Source of the DNA: Harpalus rubripes | Lineage: Eukaryota > Arthropoda > Insecta > Coleoptera > Carabidae | Assembly: GCA_963082715.1 (NCBI GenBank) | Contig: OY720465.1 | Location: 28,090,688-28,154,687, forward strand | Direction: 5' to 3' | DNA: 64,000 bases | Part shown: positions 10,975-24,700 of the stretch, piece by piece | How positions within the stretch are numbered: the first letter of the stretch is position 1 | Layout: every line of letters starts with the position of its first letter | The notes under the pieces: generated by a model | Database searches by the model: none | Seen by the model: the letters and a program-made list of their open reading frames with translations, nothing else | What the model was told of the DNA's origin: nothing | Made by a program: the position numbers and the translations under genes

Positions 10975-11440
10975 TTACCAGAAGGGTCAAACCTATCACT
11001 CCTGCTTATTCAATGTCTTCATTAATGACATCGCTATAAATTTCAAAAACAGTAGAATTTTGCTATTTGCCGAAGATTAAAAAAAATTTAGAATCGTAGA
11101 ATCAGATACTGATCACAACAATTTACAATGCGATTTGAATAAATTCAATAAATAAATAAATTATATCATCACGGCTTATTACCCATTGCTGGGTGTACCA
11201 ATCTGTTTTGTACGCAGGTATCGGTAATGATGAAATATTTGCACCGTGCGGACGCTTACCAGGCGAGTGCACCACAGGGGTGATTTTTTTTAATTCAGTA
11301 ATTGATGTGTATTAAATGACATGCACCTCAACGCAGAAAAATGTCAAGTCATGAGTTTTTCTAGAAACTGTGCTCCCATTCATTATTCTTATATATTAAG
11401 TAGTCATAATTTAAAATTCAAATTAGAAGTTAGAGGCCTA
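10975..11440 (+). pseudogene. LINE reverse-transcriptase core fragment
   Basis: Forward translation around 10985-11150 reads FNVFINDIAINFKNSRILLF followed by AED, the reverse-transcriptase catalytic box (usually F-A-D-D) of CR1/jockey-like LINEs, and then a D-H-N-N-L-Q-C-D-L-N-K-F helix. After about 170 bp of foreign sequence (11150-11320) the protein resumes as MHLNAEKCQVMSFSRN, the expected next block. The second catalytic Asp is kept but the first is Glu, and the insertion destroys the gene. Confidence 0.7.
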
Positions 11441-12120
11441 GGAAGCGCGCCAAAAATTTTTCGTAATTGGTCGCGTATTGTATTTTATAAGTGTATTTTA
11501 TACACCATCACATTATAGCTCGTGTCAAACAAAAATGACTTTATTTAATTAGCATAAAATTATAGATACACACTTAGACCTGTTATTTTAATTCGGGACT
11601 CCAGCTTCACGGATTTTTTGAATGTTAATACCCATACCCCTATAAAGAGACGTGAAATACTTAAACATGATACAATAAACAAATAATCTGATGTGGCCAG
11701 CACATTACCTTCCGTCAGTTCTATGTATTTTGTACAAATTTCATACGGGAAGTTACTTGCTAAATTAAATATTTTATTTCTTGTACATTACCTTCCGGCA
11801 GTTGCATGTATTTTATGCAAATTTCATACAGAAAATTATTATTTTGTGACGTTTTCTATATACAGTGTAATGTATCTGCAGAAATAAAAGATTTATTATT
11901 ATTATTATTATTTCTTGTACATTACCTTAAAGGAGTTGTATGTATTTTATACAAATTCCATACAGAAAGCAAAAGATCCTATATTTCCACTAAAATTATA
12001 AGATAAACACACTATGTCAATTTCACTTGACACTGACATCTTTCAATCAGAATTTTCTTAATATAGTAGCTGTTTCCATAGCTATGGCTACTTTATGAAA
12101 TTTAATTTCTTTATAATTTT

Positions 12121-14831
<2,711 letters not shown>

Positions 14832-15103
14832 TTTTTTAACTCTATATTCTTTAATGTTTATAATAACATCAAATGTGAAAAAATTATATTTAACATAGTT
14901 TTTCAAGAAAAACTGTTAAAATCTTCAAATGATGGTACTCCCGGTTGACCAATTGTAACCAAAATCTAATCAGCTCTTCATATGGTTGTAACGAAGAAGT
15001 ATAGGTACAAAAAAATTATAATTTTTGTAACTGTAGTATTAGAGTTATCGCAGACGAAAATTTTGTTACACACACACAGACACACATCCACACACACACA
15101 CAT

Positions 15104-15151
<48 letters not shown>

Positions 15152-15396
15152 CCACACACACACACATACAGACATCGTAAAAATAGTAAATTCGTATTCT
15201 AGGGACCCTAAAACGTGCTTATTGATTAAAAACTCATCATCGAATTTTTTGACCAAAGACAATACCTTCCTTACCTAAGTGACAGAAGGTAAAAACGTAA
15301 GACAACCGACATGATGCTCGTTACAAGTAATATCGATGAGGATAATAATCAATCTTTATTAACAGGTATACATTATAGTACTTTTATTTTAAAAAA

Positions 15397-15878
15397 TCTG
15401 ATGTGGCCAGCACATTACCTTCCGTCAATTCTATGTATTTTGTACAAATTTCATACTGCAAGTTCCTTGCAAAAGATTCTATTTCTTGTACTTGTACATT
15501 ACCTTCCGGCAGTTGTACGTATTTTATACAAATTCCATACAAAAAGTTTCAAGTAAAAGATCTTATATTTCCAGTAAAATTATAAGACAAACATACTATG
15601 TCAATTGCACTTGACACTGACATCTTGCTGACATCCACTGACATCTTTCAATCAGAATTATCGTAATACAGTAGCTGTTTCCATAGCTGACTACTTTATG
15701 AAATTTAATTTCTTTTTGATTCTTACCTTCCGTCACCTTTAGGTAAGGAAGGTATTGTCTTTGGTCAAAAAATTCGATGATGAGTTTTTAATCAATAAGC
15801 ACGTTTTAGGGTCCCTAGAATACGAATTTACTATTTTTACGATGATGTCTGTATGTGTGTGTGTGCGTGTGTGTGTGG

Positions 15879-15926
<48 letters not shown>

Positions 15927-16763
15927 CAAAATTTTCGTCTGCGATAACTTTAATACTACAGTTACAAAAATTATAATTTTTTCGTATACTTCTTCATTAT
16001 ATCCATATGAAGAGCTGATTAGATTTTGGTTACAATTGGTCAACCGGAAGTACCATCATTTTAAGATTTTAACAGTTTTTCTTGAAAAAACTATGTTAAA
16101 TATAATTTTTTCACATTTGATGTTATTATAAATATTAAAGAATATTTTATTCTCTATACGATTTGATTGCATTTTATACTTAATATTAAATGGATATAGA
16201 GTTAAAAAATTATAAAGAAATTAAATTTCATAAAGTAGCCATAGCTATGGAAACAGTTACTATATTAAGAAAATTCTGATTGAAAGATGTCAGTGTCAAG
16301 TGAAATTGACATAGTGTCTTATAATTTTACAGGAAATATAGGATCTTTTGCTTTCTGTATGGAATTTGTATAAAATACATACAACTGCTTTAAGGTAATG
16401 TACAAGAAATAATAATAATAAATCTTTTATTTCTGCAGATACATTACACTGTATATAGAAAACGTTACAAAATAATAATTTTCTGTATGAAATTTGCATA
16501 AAATACATGCAACTGCCGGAAGGTAATATACAAGAAATAGAATATTTAATTTAGCAAGGAACTTTCCGTATGAAATTTGTACAAAATACATAGAACTGAC
16601 GGAAGGTAATGTGCTGGCCACATCAGATTTTTTAACTCTATATCTATTTAATATGAAGTATAAAATGCTGTCAAATCGTATACAGAATAAAATATTCTTT
16701 AATATTTATAATAACATTAAATGTGAAAAAATAATACACACACAAACGCACGCACGCACGCAC

Positions 16764-16796
<33 letters not shown>

Positions 16797-16828
16797 CACA
16801 CGCACGTACGCACGCACGCACGCACACA

Positions 16829-16859
<31 letters not shown>

Positions 16860-16886
16860 GCACGCACACACGCACGCACACACACA

Positions 16887-16951
<65 letters not shown>

Positions 16952-17086
16952 CACGCACAGACCGTGAAATTAGTAAAATCGTATTTTAGGGACCCTAAAA
17001 CGTGCTTATTGATTACAAACTCATCATCGAATTTTTTGACTAAAGACAATACCTTCCTTACCTAAAGGTGACGGAAGGTAAAAAAT
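15397..17086 (+). mobile_element. Composite microsatellite element, outer copy 2
   Basis: Same structure as 11687-15295: 5' part 15397-15723, inverted inner copy, then 3' part 16628-17086 ending with cctaaaggtgacggaaggta. The 3' part has a degenerate CA/CACG tract (16737-16949) with a deletion beside it. It starts about 100 bp after outer copy 1 ends. No coding capacity. Confidence 0.85.
15724..16627 (-). mobile_element. Inner inverted copy nested in outer copy 2
   Basis: Reverse-oriented full copy from the 3' hairpin (15724) to the 5' end (16627). It has only about 70 bp of GT (15855-15924), against 1846 bp in the matching inner copy at 12121-14831, so the two arrays differ in length by more than 25-fold. 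Confidence 0.85.
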
Positions 17087-17364
17087 GGTAGGTATCGAAA
17101 TGACCTCTATATTTTTTAGAAACAAATTTAGAAGCTCCAACGGCGTCTTCTTCACTTATTAATATAATTTAGAATAATGAAATTGTAATCACACTGCCTA
17201 ACGAACTTTGGTCCTTGAGCAAAACAACAAATAATGGCAAACCGTGCCTTGTATATTTAAAATTAATATTTTCTAATAAAGAAGATCCAGTAGGTATTTG
17301 AAAAACAATTATTAATTACGGAATCTTTAAATGTGAAAATTTTTATTTGCAGACAACTAATCGG

Positions 17365-17535
17365 CCTAATTCTGTAAGAAAGTTGTTAAGATTTAGCAAC
17401 GTTGCTAAAAATTTTAACCAATAGAAACAATTGTAAAGCCTGTCAGTTTCAAGTTTTATTCTGTGTTCGGAATTATTATTGGTTATTTGCTATAGCAATG
17501 TTGCTAAGACTTAACAACTTTCTTACAGAATTGGG
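17365..17535. mobile_element. Small MITE, about 171 bp
   Basis: Inverted ends of about 45 bp beginning aattctgtaagaaagttgtt at 17368 and mirrored up to 17532, with a short unique middle. No target duplication could be assigned with confidence. Confidence 0.75.
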
Positions 17536-18175
17536 GCGAATATAGCAATAATTATAATAATAACAATAATAATAAGGTGCACAAAATAGTTGTATCAAAT
17601 GAAATTTCTCAAATCTTGTAAAAATAAAATCTAGGGTCTTATTTTCTTTCCTTTTTTTCCCACGTTCTTTGTTTTCATATATCATATTCATAAGAGTCAC
17701 AATACAAAAATATTAATTTGCCATAAATGATACGAATTTGTTAATAATTTACGATGACGAATATAGATACAATCTATGGTTACGAGTGTAAATATACTAT
17801 AGAAACTCTCATTCAATTAAAATGTATATTTTAGAATCGCTATGATTTTTCTCATGAATGAAATTACACAGAGATCGAAACGTCAATATTTAAAAAAAAA
17901 TAATGTCGTACTATGGGAATATAATTGAACTATAAAGTTTTAAAATTAATTATACATTGTCCTTCATATAAAAATCAATAAAATATACACTGAAAGTAAT
18001 TTTATTTGAAAAATATTGTGTTATCATTTCATATAAACTAGACAAACTCAAGCTGTACGTCTGCCTGAGATCTTCTGTCTCTCTCATCGCAACTCCTTAG
18101 TATTTATATTATACTCCGTGGCTGGCGGCTTATCTCCCGCCTGCTAAATAAAGGTAGGCGTGCTCACTCATGCGA
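17536..18175. other. No gene recognised
   Basis: AT-rich sequence. A short open frame on the reverse strand (17476-17700) overlaps the MITE and has no recognisable domain. Confidence 0.5.
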
Positions 18176-18177
18176 GA

Positions 18178-19626
18178 ACAACCCTAATTCTAGGAAATAT
18201 ATACTAGTAAGTATCGGCTGTTCTACAAACATTGTACTCAATAAAGTATCATCTGTTCTACAAACATAAAACAAATCTGCGTCAACAATAAACCTGGAAT
18301 ACATATGACAACGTTGCCATTTATTTATATTTATTAAAAAAAATATTTGTTACATATCAATAAAGTAATGAGAATATCTATATGAAAAGCAACAGCTGTT
18401 TTCGAGTATTTCGATTGCTATTTGTGCAATAAACTTGTGAAAATATAGAGTATAGTTCATAATACATGAAAAATTATAAAACAATTAATACTGTTAATGT
18501 TATTATTAACTTATTATAAATATTAAAAAAGCAAATATTTTTCATTATGTATTCCTAGAAAACATAGACGGAATTGTTTCCGCTATTTAACTGTCATTGT
18601 TTAAACTATTTAATTGTGTACTGGTAACATTTAAATAAACAAAATTTGATGCTTAGTGACTTTAATTTTAATTATACTGAAAAATCTTGACATGCAGCGT
18701 GAACTTTGTAATATAATACCTTAAATTCGAGGATCTGTAGATGATAAAGCCCTAATAATATCAAATACTTACGTTGCAATATTTAGTTTATTAGAACTGG
18801 TTAAGAATTTTGTATAAATTGAAGCCATATTTTTATAATACGCGATTATTTAAAATCTTGACGTGTGGTGTGAACTTTGTAATATAGTACCTTAAATTCG
18901 AGGATGTGTAAATAATAATAATATCAAAAAACCTATGTTGCAATATTTAATATCTTAAAATTAGTTACATAGCTACGGTAAAAATTCCATATAAAATCGA
19001 TTCCCCTTGTCAAAATATATAATGTGTACCAATTTTTGGCAAAACATTCCTATAGGTACATTTATAATTAAACATTTTCTAATATACGAGATATCGCAAT
19101 TTAATCCACTGCGCATGATCAATTTTATTAATTTTTCGATTGTGGAACGTGAATCGATTCCATTTCATACCTGTCGATACTGTTTTTTTTTGCTATGGGA
19201 ATATTGTTTATATGAGCAATTAAATGCGTATTAAAATCAAGCCCCTTAACGAAGGGGCCCGCACTGGAAAAACATAAAAAAATTCGTGCTTCCCGCCAAT
19301 TAATAGTTGGTCATATATTACCTAAAAATTGGCAGTGGTACAAATTTGTCGATAGCGCCATTGGATTCTACGTACTATGAATATCCCAATTTTCAAAATA
19401 TATACTTTGTGCTGTAACTTGAGAACCAGTACCTTACATTAGACATGTAATAATTTGTTTAATAAATACTTATTGTTGGCCAACGATGTCCTTGTTGTTG
19501 ACGCGACGCCGATTTGTTTTATATTTGTAGAATAGACAATATATTACTGAGTATAATGTTTGTAGAACAGATGATACTTACTGTTGTTATGTAACATATA
19601 TGTATTTCCTAGAATTAGGGTTATTT
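18178..19626. mobile_element. TIR element, about 1.45 kb
   Basis: Inverted ends of about 115-125 bp: aaccctaattctaggaaata at 18179 and its complement ending near 19624. Both arms carry ctgttctacaaacat and cgtcaacaa-type blocks. The interior holds a two-copy 166-bp direct repeat (18680-18990). No transposase. The class is uncertain; inverted rather than direct ends argue against an LTR retroelement. Confidence 0.65.
18680..18990. repeat. 166-bp direct repeat, two copies
   Basis: Blocks tgaactttgtaatataatac / ccttaaattcgaggat recur about 166 bp apart (near 18700 and 18866). The spacing is close to the monomer length of the satellite arrays elsewhere in the window. Confidence 0.7.
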
Positions 19627-20252
19627 AGAACTCAGTCCAGAGCTGGGCAAATTACTGACAAAATGTAATTAATTACAATTACTAATAATAAAATGTAATT
19701 AAGATACTTTAAAAATAATTACCGCAAGGAAAAAAGGAATTAAATTACCAATTACTTTTGTAATTCGAGCAAATAATTTTAAACACCTTTTCAATTATTT
19801 TATTTTATCAGAAGGTAATCACTTTACATTACAAACAAACAAATTATAATACTAACTCGAAAATAAAATTAAATTACATTTCCATTTCTTAATACACAAA
19901 AACAAATACAATTTATAAATACAGGGTGAGTTTGGGAAAACGCCTCCCCCTTTAACTTGGTTATTGTAAGTAATAGAAAAAAATGGCTCATATAAAAGTT
20001 TTATTATTTTAAATATACTATTTGATAGCAGATATAGATATTTTTATAAAGTCAGGTCTACAAGATACGACTAACAACTTATATTTTTTAAATAGCAACC
20101 TACAATTATTTTACTAAAATATAAACCGCCATTTTTTTCTCTTTTCAATGATGTATTAGTTTTTATTAATGTATTTGAAAAAATTCGAGAAAATAAGATT
20201 TTAGAAATAATTTTTTTCAAATATTAGGTGGCTATATGTGAAAATAATAAAA

Positions 20253-20436
20253 TCAAAAATTTTTAAATGATGGTTTCTTCTTTCGTACTTGCACTGGCAC
20301 ATAATCTGGATCACCTTCACTATCCGTACAATAAGGATCAATTGTGTCGTCGTCGTCTACACCTGTTAACTAATGTATAAAATATGAAAAACGTAACATT
20401 TCCCGTATAATTTAAATAGTTTACCTGTTCCGACAT
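20253..20436 (-). CDS. Putative two-exon acidic N-terminal ORF, fragment
   Basis: On the reverse strand an ATG at 20436 opens four codons (M-S-E-Q), followed by a donor gtaaac and an acceptor ttag that would remove 20370-20424 (55 bp). The second exon reads on in frame with an acidic run (D-D-D-D-T-I-D, then S-E-G-D-P-D-Y) and a basic K-K-K-P end, stopping at 20253. Total about 43 residues. Acidic starts followed by basic residues are common at the N-termini of transposases, so this may be a truncated 5' end of one; that is inference. Its function is not recognised. Confidence 0.35.
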
Positions 20437-20620
20437 ATTCACCTTATAATTCCTATTACAATTACTGTAGCTTTGTGTACACTTTTGCACTAATAAACAA
20501 CGTCTAAGCCAAATATTCTATGCGTTGTTCTTCCTTCGTTTCTATCGAACTTGTCGCACCCAACTGACCCAACGAACATAGAATTCAAGCTTTAACAAGT
20601 GACCTAATCGCTGACTCTAT

Positions 20621-20908
20621 CAAACCGCTTCGGGTGTGTTCTTTTGTAAACGTGTGTTGAGTCGGCCGCCGATAAGCGTCGACTTGTAATCTGTACTGCT
20701 GTAAAGCCGCCGTCTTTAATCACGCCGCTTCTTGTGTGTTTTGTTTTGAACCTGTGTCGAGTCAGCAGCCGATACGCTGCGACAAGTATTATGGACTACT
20801 GTAAAGCCGCCGACTTTAATCACGCCGCTACTTGTGTGTTCTGTTTTGAACCTGTGTCGAGTCGGCCGCCGACAAGCGTCGACTTGTATTCTGGGACTGC
20901 ATGTTCAG
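20621..20908. repeat. GC-rich minisatellite, 100-bp unit, about 2.9 copies
   Basis: Units start at 20621, 20721 and 20821 and share cgccgcttcttgtgtgtt, gtcgagtcggccgcc and gcgtcgacttgta. It is clearly richer in GC than its surroundings and lies about 300 bp upstream of the transposase promoter. An overlapping open frame (20734-20964) reflects the repeat. Confidence 0.88.
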
Positions 20909-21200
20909 TTATAGTCTGTACAGAATTCTACCGTTATTGCTTTGACTTACTAAGCCTGTGGTAGACCAGGCACAGCGGGATGTAGCACTACCTGGCGTAA
21001 GGGTCGGACTCCGAAAAATTTAAATTTGCTAATCTTTGTTATGCATTACGAAATTTCAAAATTGTTAGCTAATGAATTCACAGAATCAAATTACGTATTT
21101 GACCATTGTTACAAATTAGGAACAAATAAGATTTGTTGAAACATGCTGTGACCATAGATTAAAATTAGGGAAAATAAGATTAGCAATGACGTACCAAACG

Positions 21201-21234
21201 TATATAAATGAGTTTTCAAAATTTTAAAATCAGT
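21201..21234 (+). promoter_or_regulatory. TATA box and initiator of the IS630-like transposase
   Basis: tatataaa at 21201-21208 is followed by an arthropod-type initiator tcagt at 21230-21234. The predicted +1 A (21232) is 31 bp from the first T of the TATA box, the usual spacing, and leaves a 48-nt leader before the ATG at 21280. Inferred from spacing and motif only. Confidence 0.55.
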
Positions 21235-21279
21235 ATTACTTTACTTTTCGTACTGAGAGCAATTATATAGACACTTACT

Positions 21280-22611
21280 ATGTGGCGACCATTTGAAGAT
21301 GATAATGATAGTTTACCCGTTGAAGAAGATCGCTGTGCAAAACTTAAACGTACGTGTTTGCCGCTAGAAGCGAAAGAAATAATTAAAAATGTGTATAACT
21401 ATTTAAAAGATAATGAAGATGAAAATTCGGCCTTAACCAAAACATGTGAAATGACGAAAGTGCCGTATAATACTGTTCGTGATATAATAAGTGGTGAATT
21501 GAGACCAAGAAAGAAAAGACGTGACGCGGGTAAGTCGAGAGTAGTGAATTCTTTTGAAGAAGATATAATTCGACGTAAAATATACACGATGTATACTGAA
21601 AAAACGTTGCCGTCTGTACGTACATTGTACCAGAGACTAAAAGATGATAAATGCGATATAAATTGCTCTGTGGCTACTTTGCATTCGACCTTTCGTAATA
21701 TGGGTTTTCGATTTAAAAAAATTAATAAACGGCAAACTATAATGGAGAGTAGAAGAATACGTGAATGGCGCTTTAAATTTTTACGTGATATAAAGAAATA
21801 TCGTGCTGAAAAACGTCCGATAATATATTTAGACGAAACTTGGTATGATAGTCACGACACAGTATCAAAAAGTTGGACAGACGGTTCAAAGGATTGTAGT
21901 GTCAATGTTCCACCAGCACGAGGAAAACGATTTATTATACTTCATGCCGGAAGTGATCAAGGGTGGATAAATGGTGCGCGATTTTTAGCTGGCCATAACA
22001 CAAAAAATATTTTGTTAGACTACCATGACAATATGTCTGCAGATATTTTTGAAAAGTGGTTTAGTGAGAATTTATTGCCAAATTTGCCAAAAAATAGTGT
22101 TATTGTTATGGATAATGCTAGTTACCATTCGCGGCAAAGTGTAAAAATACCGACAAATTCTTCTACGAAGGCCTATTTAATTAAAAACGATCTTTACTTC
22201 GAGGAATCGTACAGCAAAAAACAATTATTGGATGTTGTAAAAATTAAGCGTCCTGTAAAACAATACGTGTGTGACAACTTGGCAACACAATTTGGACATG
22301 ATGTACTTCGATTGCCCCCTTATTATTGTATTTTTAATCCTATAGAATTGATTTGGGGGCAATTAAAAAGTAATGTAAGAAGGAACAATGCATCACCGAC
22401 AGTAAGTGATAGTGTTATTGAGTTAATAAAAAGTGAAATGGACAATATAACACCGGAAAATTGGGCTGATAGTGTGCGTCATGTGATTAATATAGAAGAT
22501 GAATATATTAATGTTAATAATGTTACAAAAGATTTTATTATAAATATTCAGGACTCAAGTGACAACAGTGATATGGACAGCTACAGTGAAGAAGATATTA
22601 TTATCGATTAA
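21280..22611 (+). CDS. Intact IS630/Tc1-mariner-type transposase, DD77E, 443 aa
   Basis: A single uninterrupted ORF. Residues ~25-75 look like an N-terminal helix-turn-helix (LEAKEIIKNVYNYLK, then VPYNTVRDIISG), followed by a basic patch (RPRKKRRD) and a second DNA-binding region up to about 150. The DDE_3-type catalytic core has D185 in YLDETW, D278 in VMDNASYHS and E356 in IFNPIELIWGQLK. The second and third catalytic residues are 77 apart, far longer than the 34-41 of most Tc1/mariner families and closest to the long-spacer DD82E (Sailor) type. The C-terminus is Asp/Ser/Glu-rich (SSDNSDMDSYSEED). It has its own TATA/Inr upstream and poly(A)-like aataaa motifs in the repeat downstream. It could be an active transposase or a host-retained copy; the intact frame among many broken neighbours suggests youth or selection. 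Confidence 0.9.
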   Translation: MWRPFEDDNDSLPVEEDRCAKLKRTCLPLEAKEIIKNVYNYLKDNEDENSALTKTCEMTKVPYNTVRDIISGELRPRKKRRDAGKSRVVNSFEEDIIRRKIYTMYTEKTLPSVRTLYQRLKDDKCDINCSVATLHSTFRNMGFRFKKINKRQTIMESRRIREWRFKFLRDIKKYRAEKRPIIYLDETWYDSHDTVSKSWTDGSKDCSVNVPPARGKRFIILHAGSDQGWINGARFLAGHNTKNILLDYHDNMSADIFEKWFSENLLPNLPKNSVIVMDNASYHSRQSVKIPTNSSTKAYLIKNDLYFEESYSKKQLLDVVKIKRPVKQYVCDNLATQFGHDVLRLPPYYCIFNPIELIWGQLKSNVRRNNASPTVSDSVIELIKSEMDNITPENWADSVRHVINIEDEYINVNNVTKDFIINIQDSSDNSDMDSYSEEDIIID

Positions 22612-22652
22612 TTATGTATGTGTATATTATTTATTGTTACGTGCAATATTTT

Positions 22653-23222
22653 ATTAAATGACAAACTGCTCCGCAGTGTATAATTTTAACTAACAATTTT
22701 CGTTTTTTTTTTTACTATATTATGTATTTAATTTTGTTTTTTATGTATTGTTTGTTCCATTATTATTTAAAAAAAATAAAAAGATTTGTTTCATTATTAA
22801 ATGACAAACTGCTCCGCAGTGTATAATTTTAAGTAAGAATTTTCGTTTTTTTTTACTATATTATGTATTCAATTTTGTTTTTTATGTATTCTTTGTTCCA
22901 TTATTATTTAAAAAAAATAAAAAGATTTGTTTCATTATTAAATGACAAACTGCTCCGCAGTGTATAATTTTAAGTAAGAATTTTCGTTTTTTTTTTACTA
23001 TATTATGTATTCAATTTTGTTTTTTATGTATTGTTTGTTCCATTATTATTTAAAAAAATTAAAAAGATTTGTTTCATTATTAAATGACAAACTGCTCCGC
23101 AGTGTATAATTTTAAGTAAGAATTTTCGTTTTTTTTTTACTATATTATGTATTTAATTTTGTTTTTTATGTATTGTTTGTTCCATTATTATTTAAAAAAA
23201 TAAAAAGATTTGTTTCATTATT
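22653..23222. repeat. 142-bp tandem repeat, 4 copies
   Basis: Units start with attaaatgacaaactgctcc at 22653, 22796, 22937 and 23079. Copies are nearly identical, differing mainly in T- and A-run lengths. Each contains aataaaaaga, so the 3'UTR of the transposase carries up to four poly(A)-signal-like sites. The high identity suggests recent amplification. Confidence 0.93.
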
Positions 23223-23644
23223 ACAAAATAAAGTAAAATAAAACAGGAAAACATTTAATACGTACCTGTCCTTTCCCCGCTATAAATCAAGCTTAAATCC
23301 CTAACAATAGACCTGCTGAGAGGGTAATAACGGTAGATTTCTAGACAGACTATACTAATTTATTATCAATTATCAAAGAATTTCAATTACTTACAGTAAT
23401 TTTAATTACCAAGTAAGTAATTAAATTACAAAAAAAATTACTTTTTCAATTTTTTTTTAAATTCAAAAAAGTAATTGAGTATAATTACATTTTTTCGCAA
23501 AGTAATTCAATTACAAATACTTTTTGGGATAAAGTAATTTAATTAGTAATTAATTACAAACGTATTTAATTACTGCCCAGCTCAGGAACTACTTGCTGCT
23601 TAGGATCTTGAAGTGAAATTATAAGCAATCAATTGTATGTTATA

Positions 23645-24700
23645 TTATTTACCATTTTGTTGACATTAAACAAATAATTTGTTTAACAATCGCCTATTTA
23701 CTTACTAGCAACATAATGTCAATTGGTATTGATTATAAGTAATAAGTTTCTTAATATAATTTCCTGAAAAATGTGTAATTTTTACACAAATAAATGAAAT
23801 ATAGACTAAATGGTGTATACTGCATTTATTTTAATATTTTATTGACATTAAACAAATAATTTGTTTAACAATTGCCTATTTACTTACTAGCATCATAATG
23901 TCAGTTGGTATTGATTATAAATAATAAGTTTCTTATCATAATTTTCTTAAAAATGTGTAATTTTTATACAAATAACCGAAATATAGACCAAAACATGTAA
24001 GCTGCATTTATTTTAATATGTTGTTGACATTAAATAAATAATTTGTTTAACAAATGCCTATTTATATAGTATAAACATATGTCAATTTGTATTGATTATA
24101 AATAATAAGTTTCTTAATACAATTTCCTGAAAAATGTGTAATTTTTACACAAATAAATGAAATATAGACTAAATGGTGTGTGCTGCATTTATTTTAATAT
24201 TTTATTGACATTAAACAAAAAATTTGTTTAACAATTGCCTATTTACTTCTAGCATCATAATGTCAGTTGGTATTGATTATAAATAATAAGTTTCTTATTA
24301 TAAATTTCTTAAAAATGTGTAATTTTTATACAAATAACTGAAATATAGACCAGAACATGTAAGCTGCATTTATTTTAATATTTTGTTGACATTAAATAAA
24401 TAATTTGTTTAACAAATGCCTATTTATATAGTACAAACATATGTCAATTTGTATTGATTATAAATAATAAGTTTCTTAATACAATTTCCTGAAAAATGTG
24501 TAATTTTTACACAAATAAATGAAATATAGACTAAATGGTGTATACTGCATTTATTTTAATATTTTATTGACATTAAACAAATAATTTGTTTAACAAAAGC
24601 CTATTTACTTAGTATAGACATAAATCAATTGGTATTGATTTTAAATAATAAGTTTCTTAATATAATTTTTTTTAAAAAATGTGTAATGTTTAATATCAGC
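23645..24700. repeat. Satellite-like array, monomer about 182 bp, 6 copies
   Basis: ttgacattaaacaaataatt recurs at 23659, 23842, 24023, 24204, 24386 and 24568 (spacing 181-183). Copies at 23842 and 24204 share one set of variants (for example agcatcataatgtcagttgg), while 24023 and 24386 share another (tatatagtataaacatatgt type), giving a two-monomer higher-order period of about 363 bp. Confidence 0.92.

Larger units (their letters stand above)
19640..23583. mobile_element. About 3.9-kb composite with gagctgggca ends
   Basis: Inverted ends gagctgggca (19640-19649) and tgcccagctc (23574-23583) are each followed inward by many taatta/aattac blocks, a terminal style seen in some hAT-related elements. 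The interior contains a separate TIR-like start (tacagggtgagtttggg near 19922), a small spliced acidic ORF, a GC-rich 100-bp minisatellite, an intact IS630-like transposase gene and a 142-bp tandem repeat. No clear target duplication is seen, so it may be several nested elements rather than one transposon. Confidence 0.5.

Noticed and set aside
18178..19626. LTR retrotransposon
   Set aside because: The repeated ends are inverted, not direct, and no gag-pol sequence lies between them.
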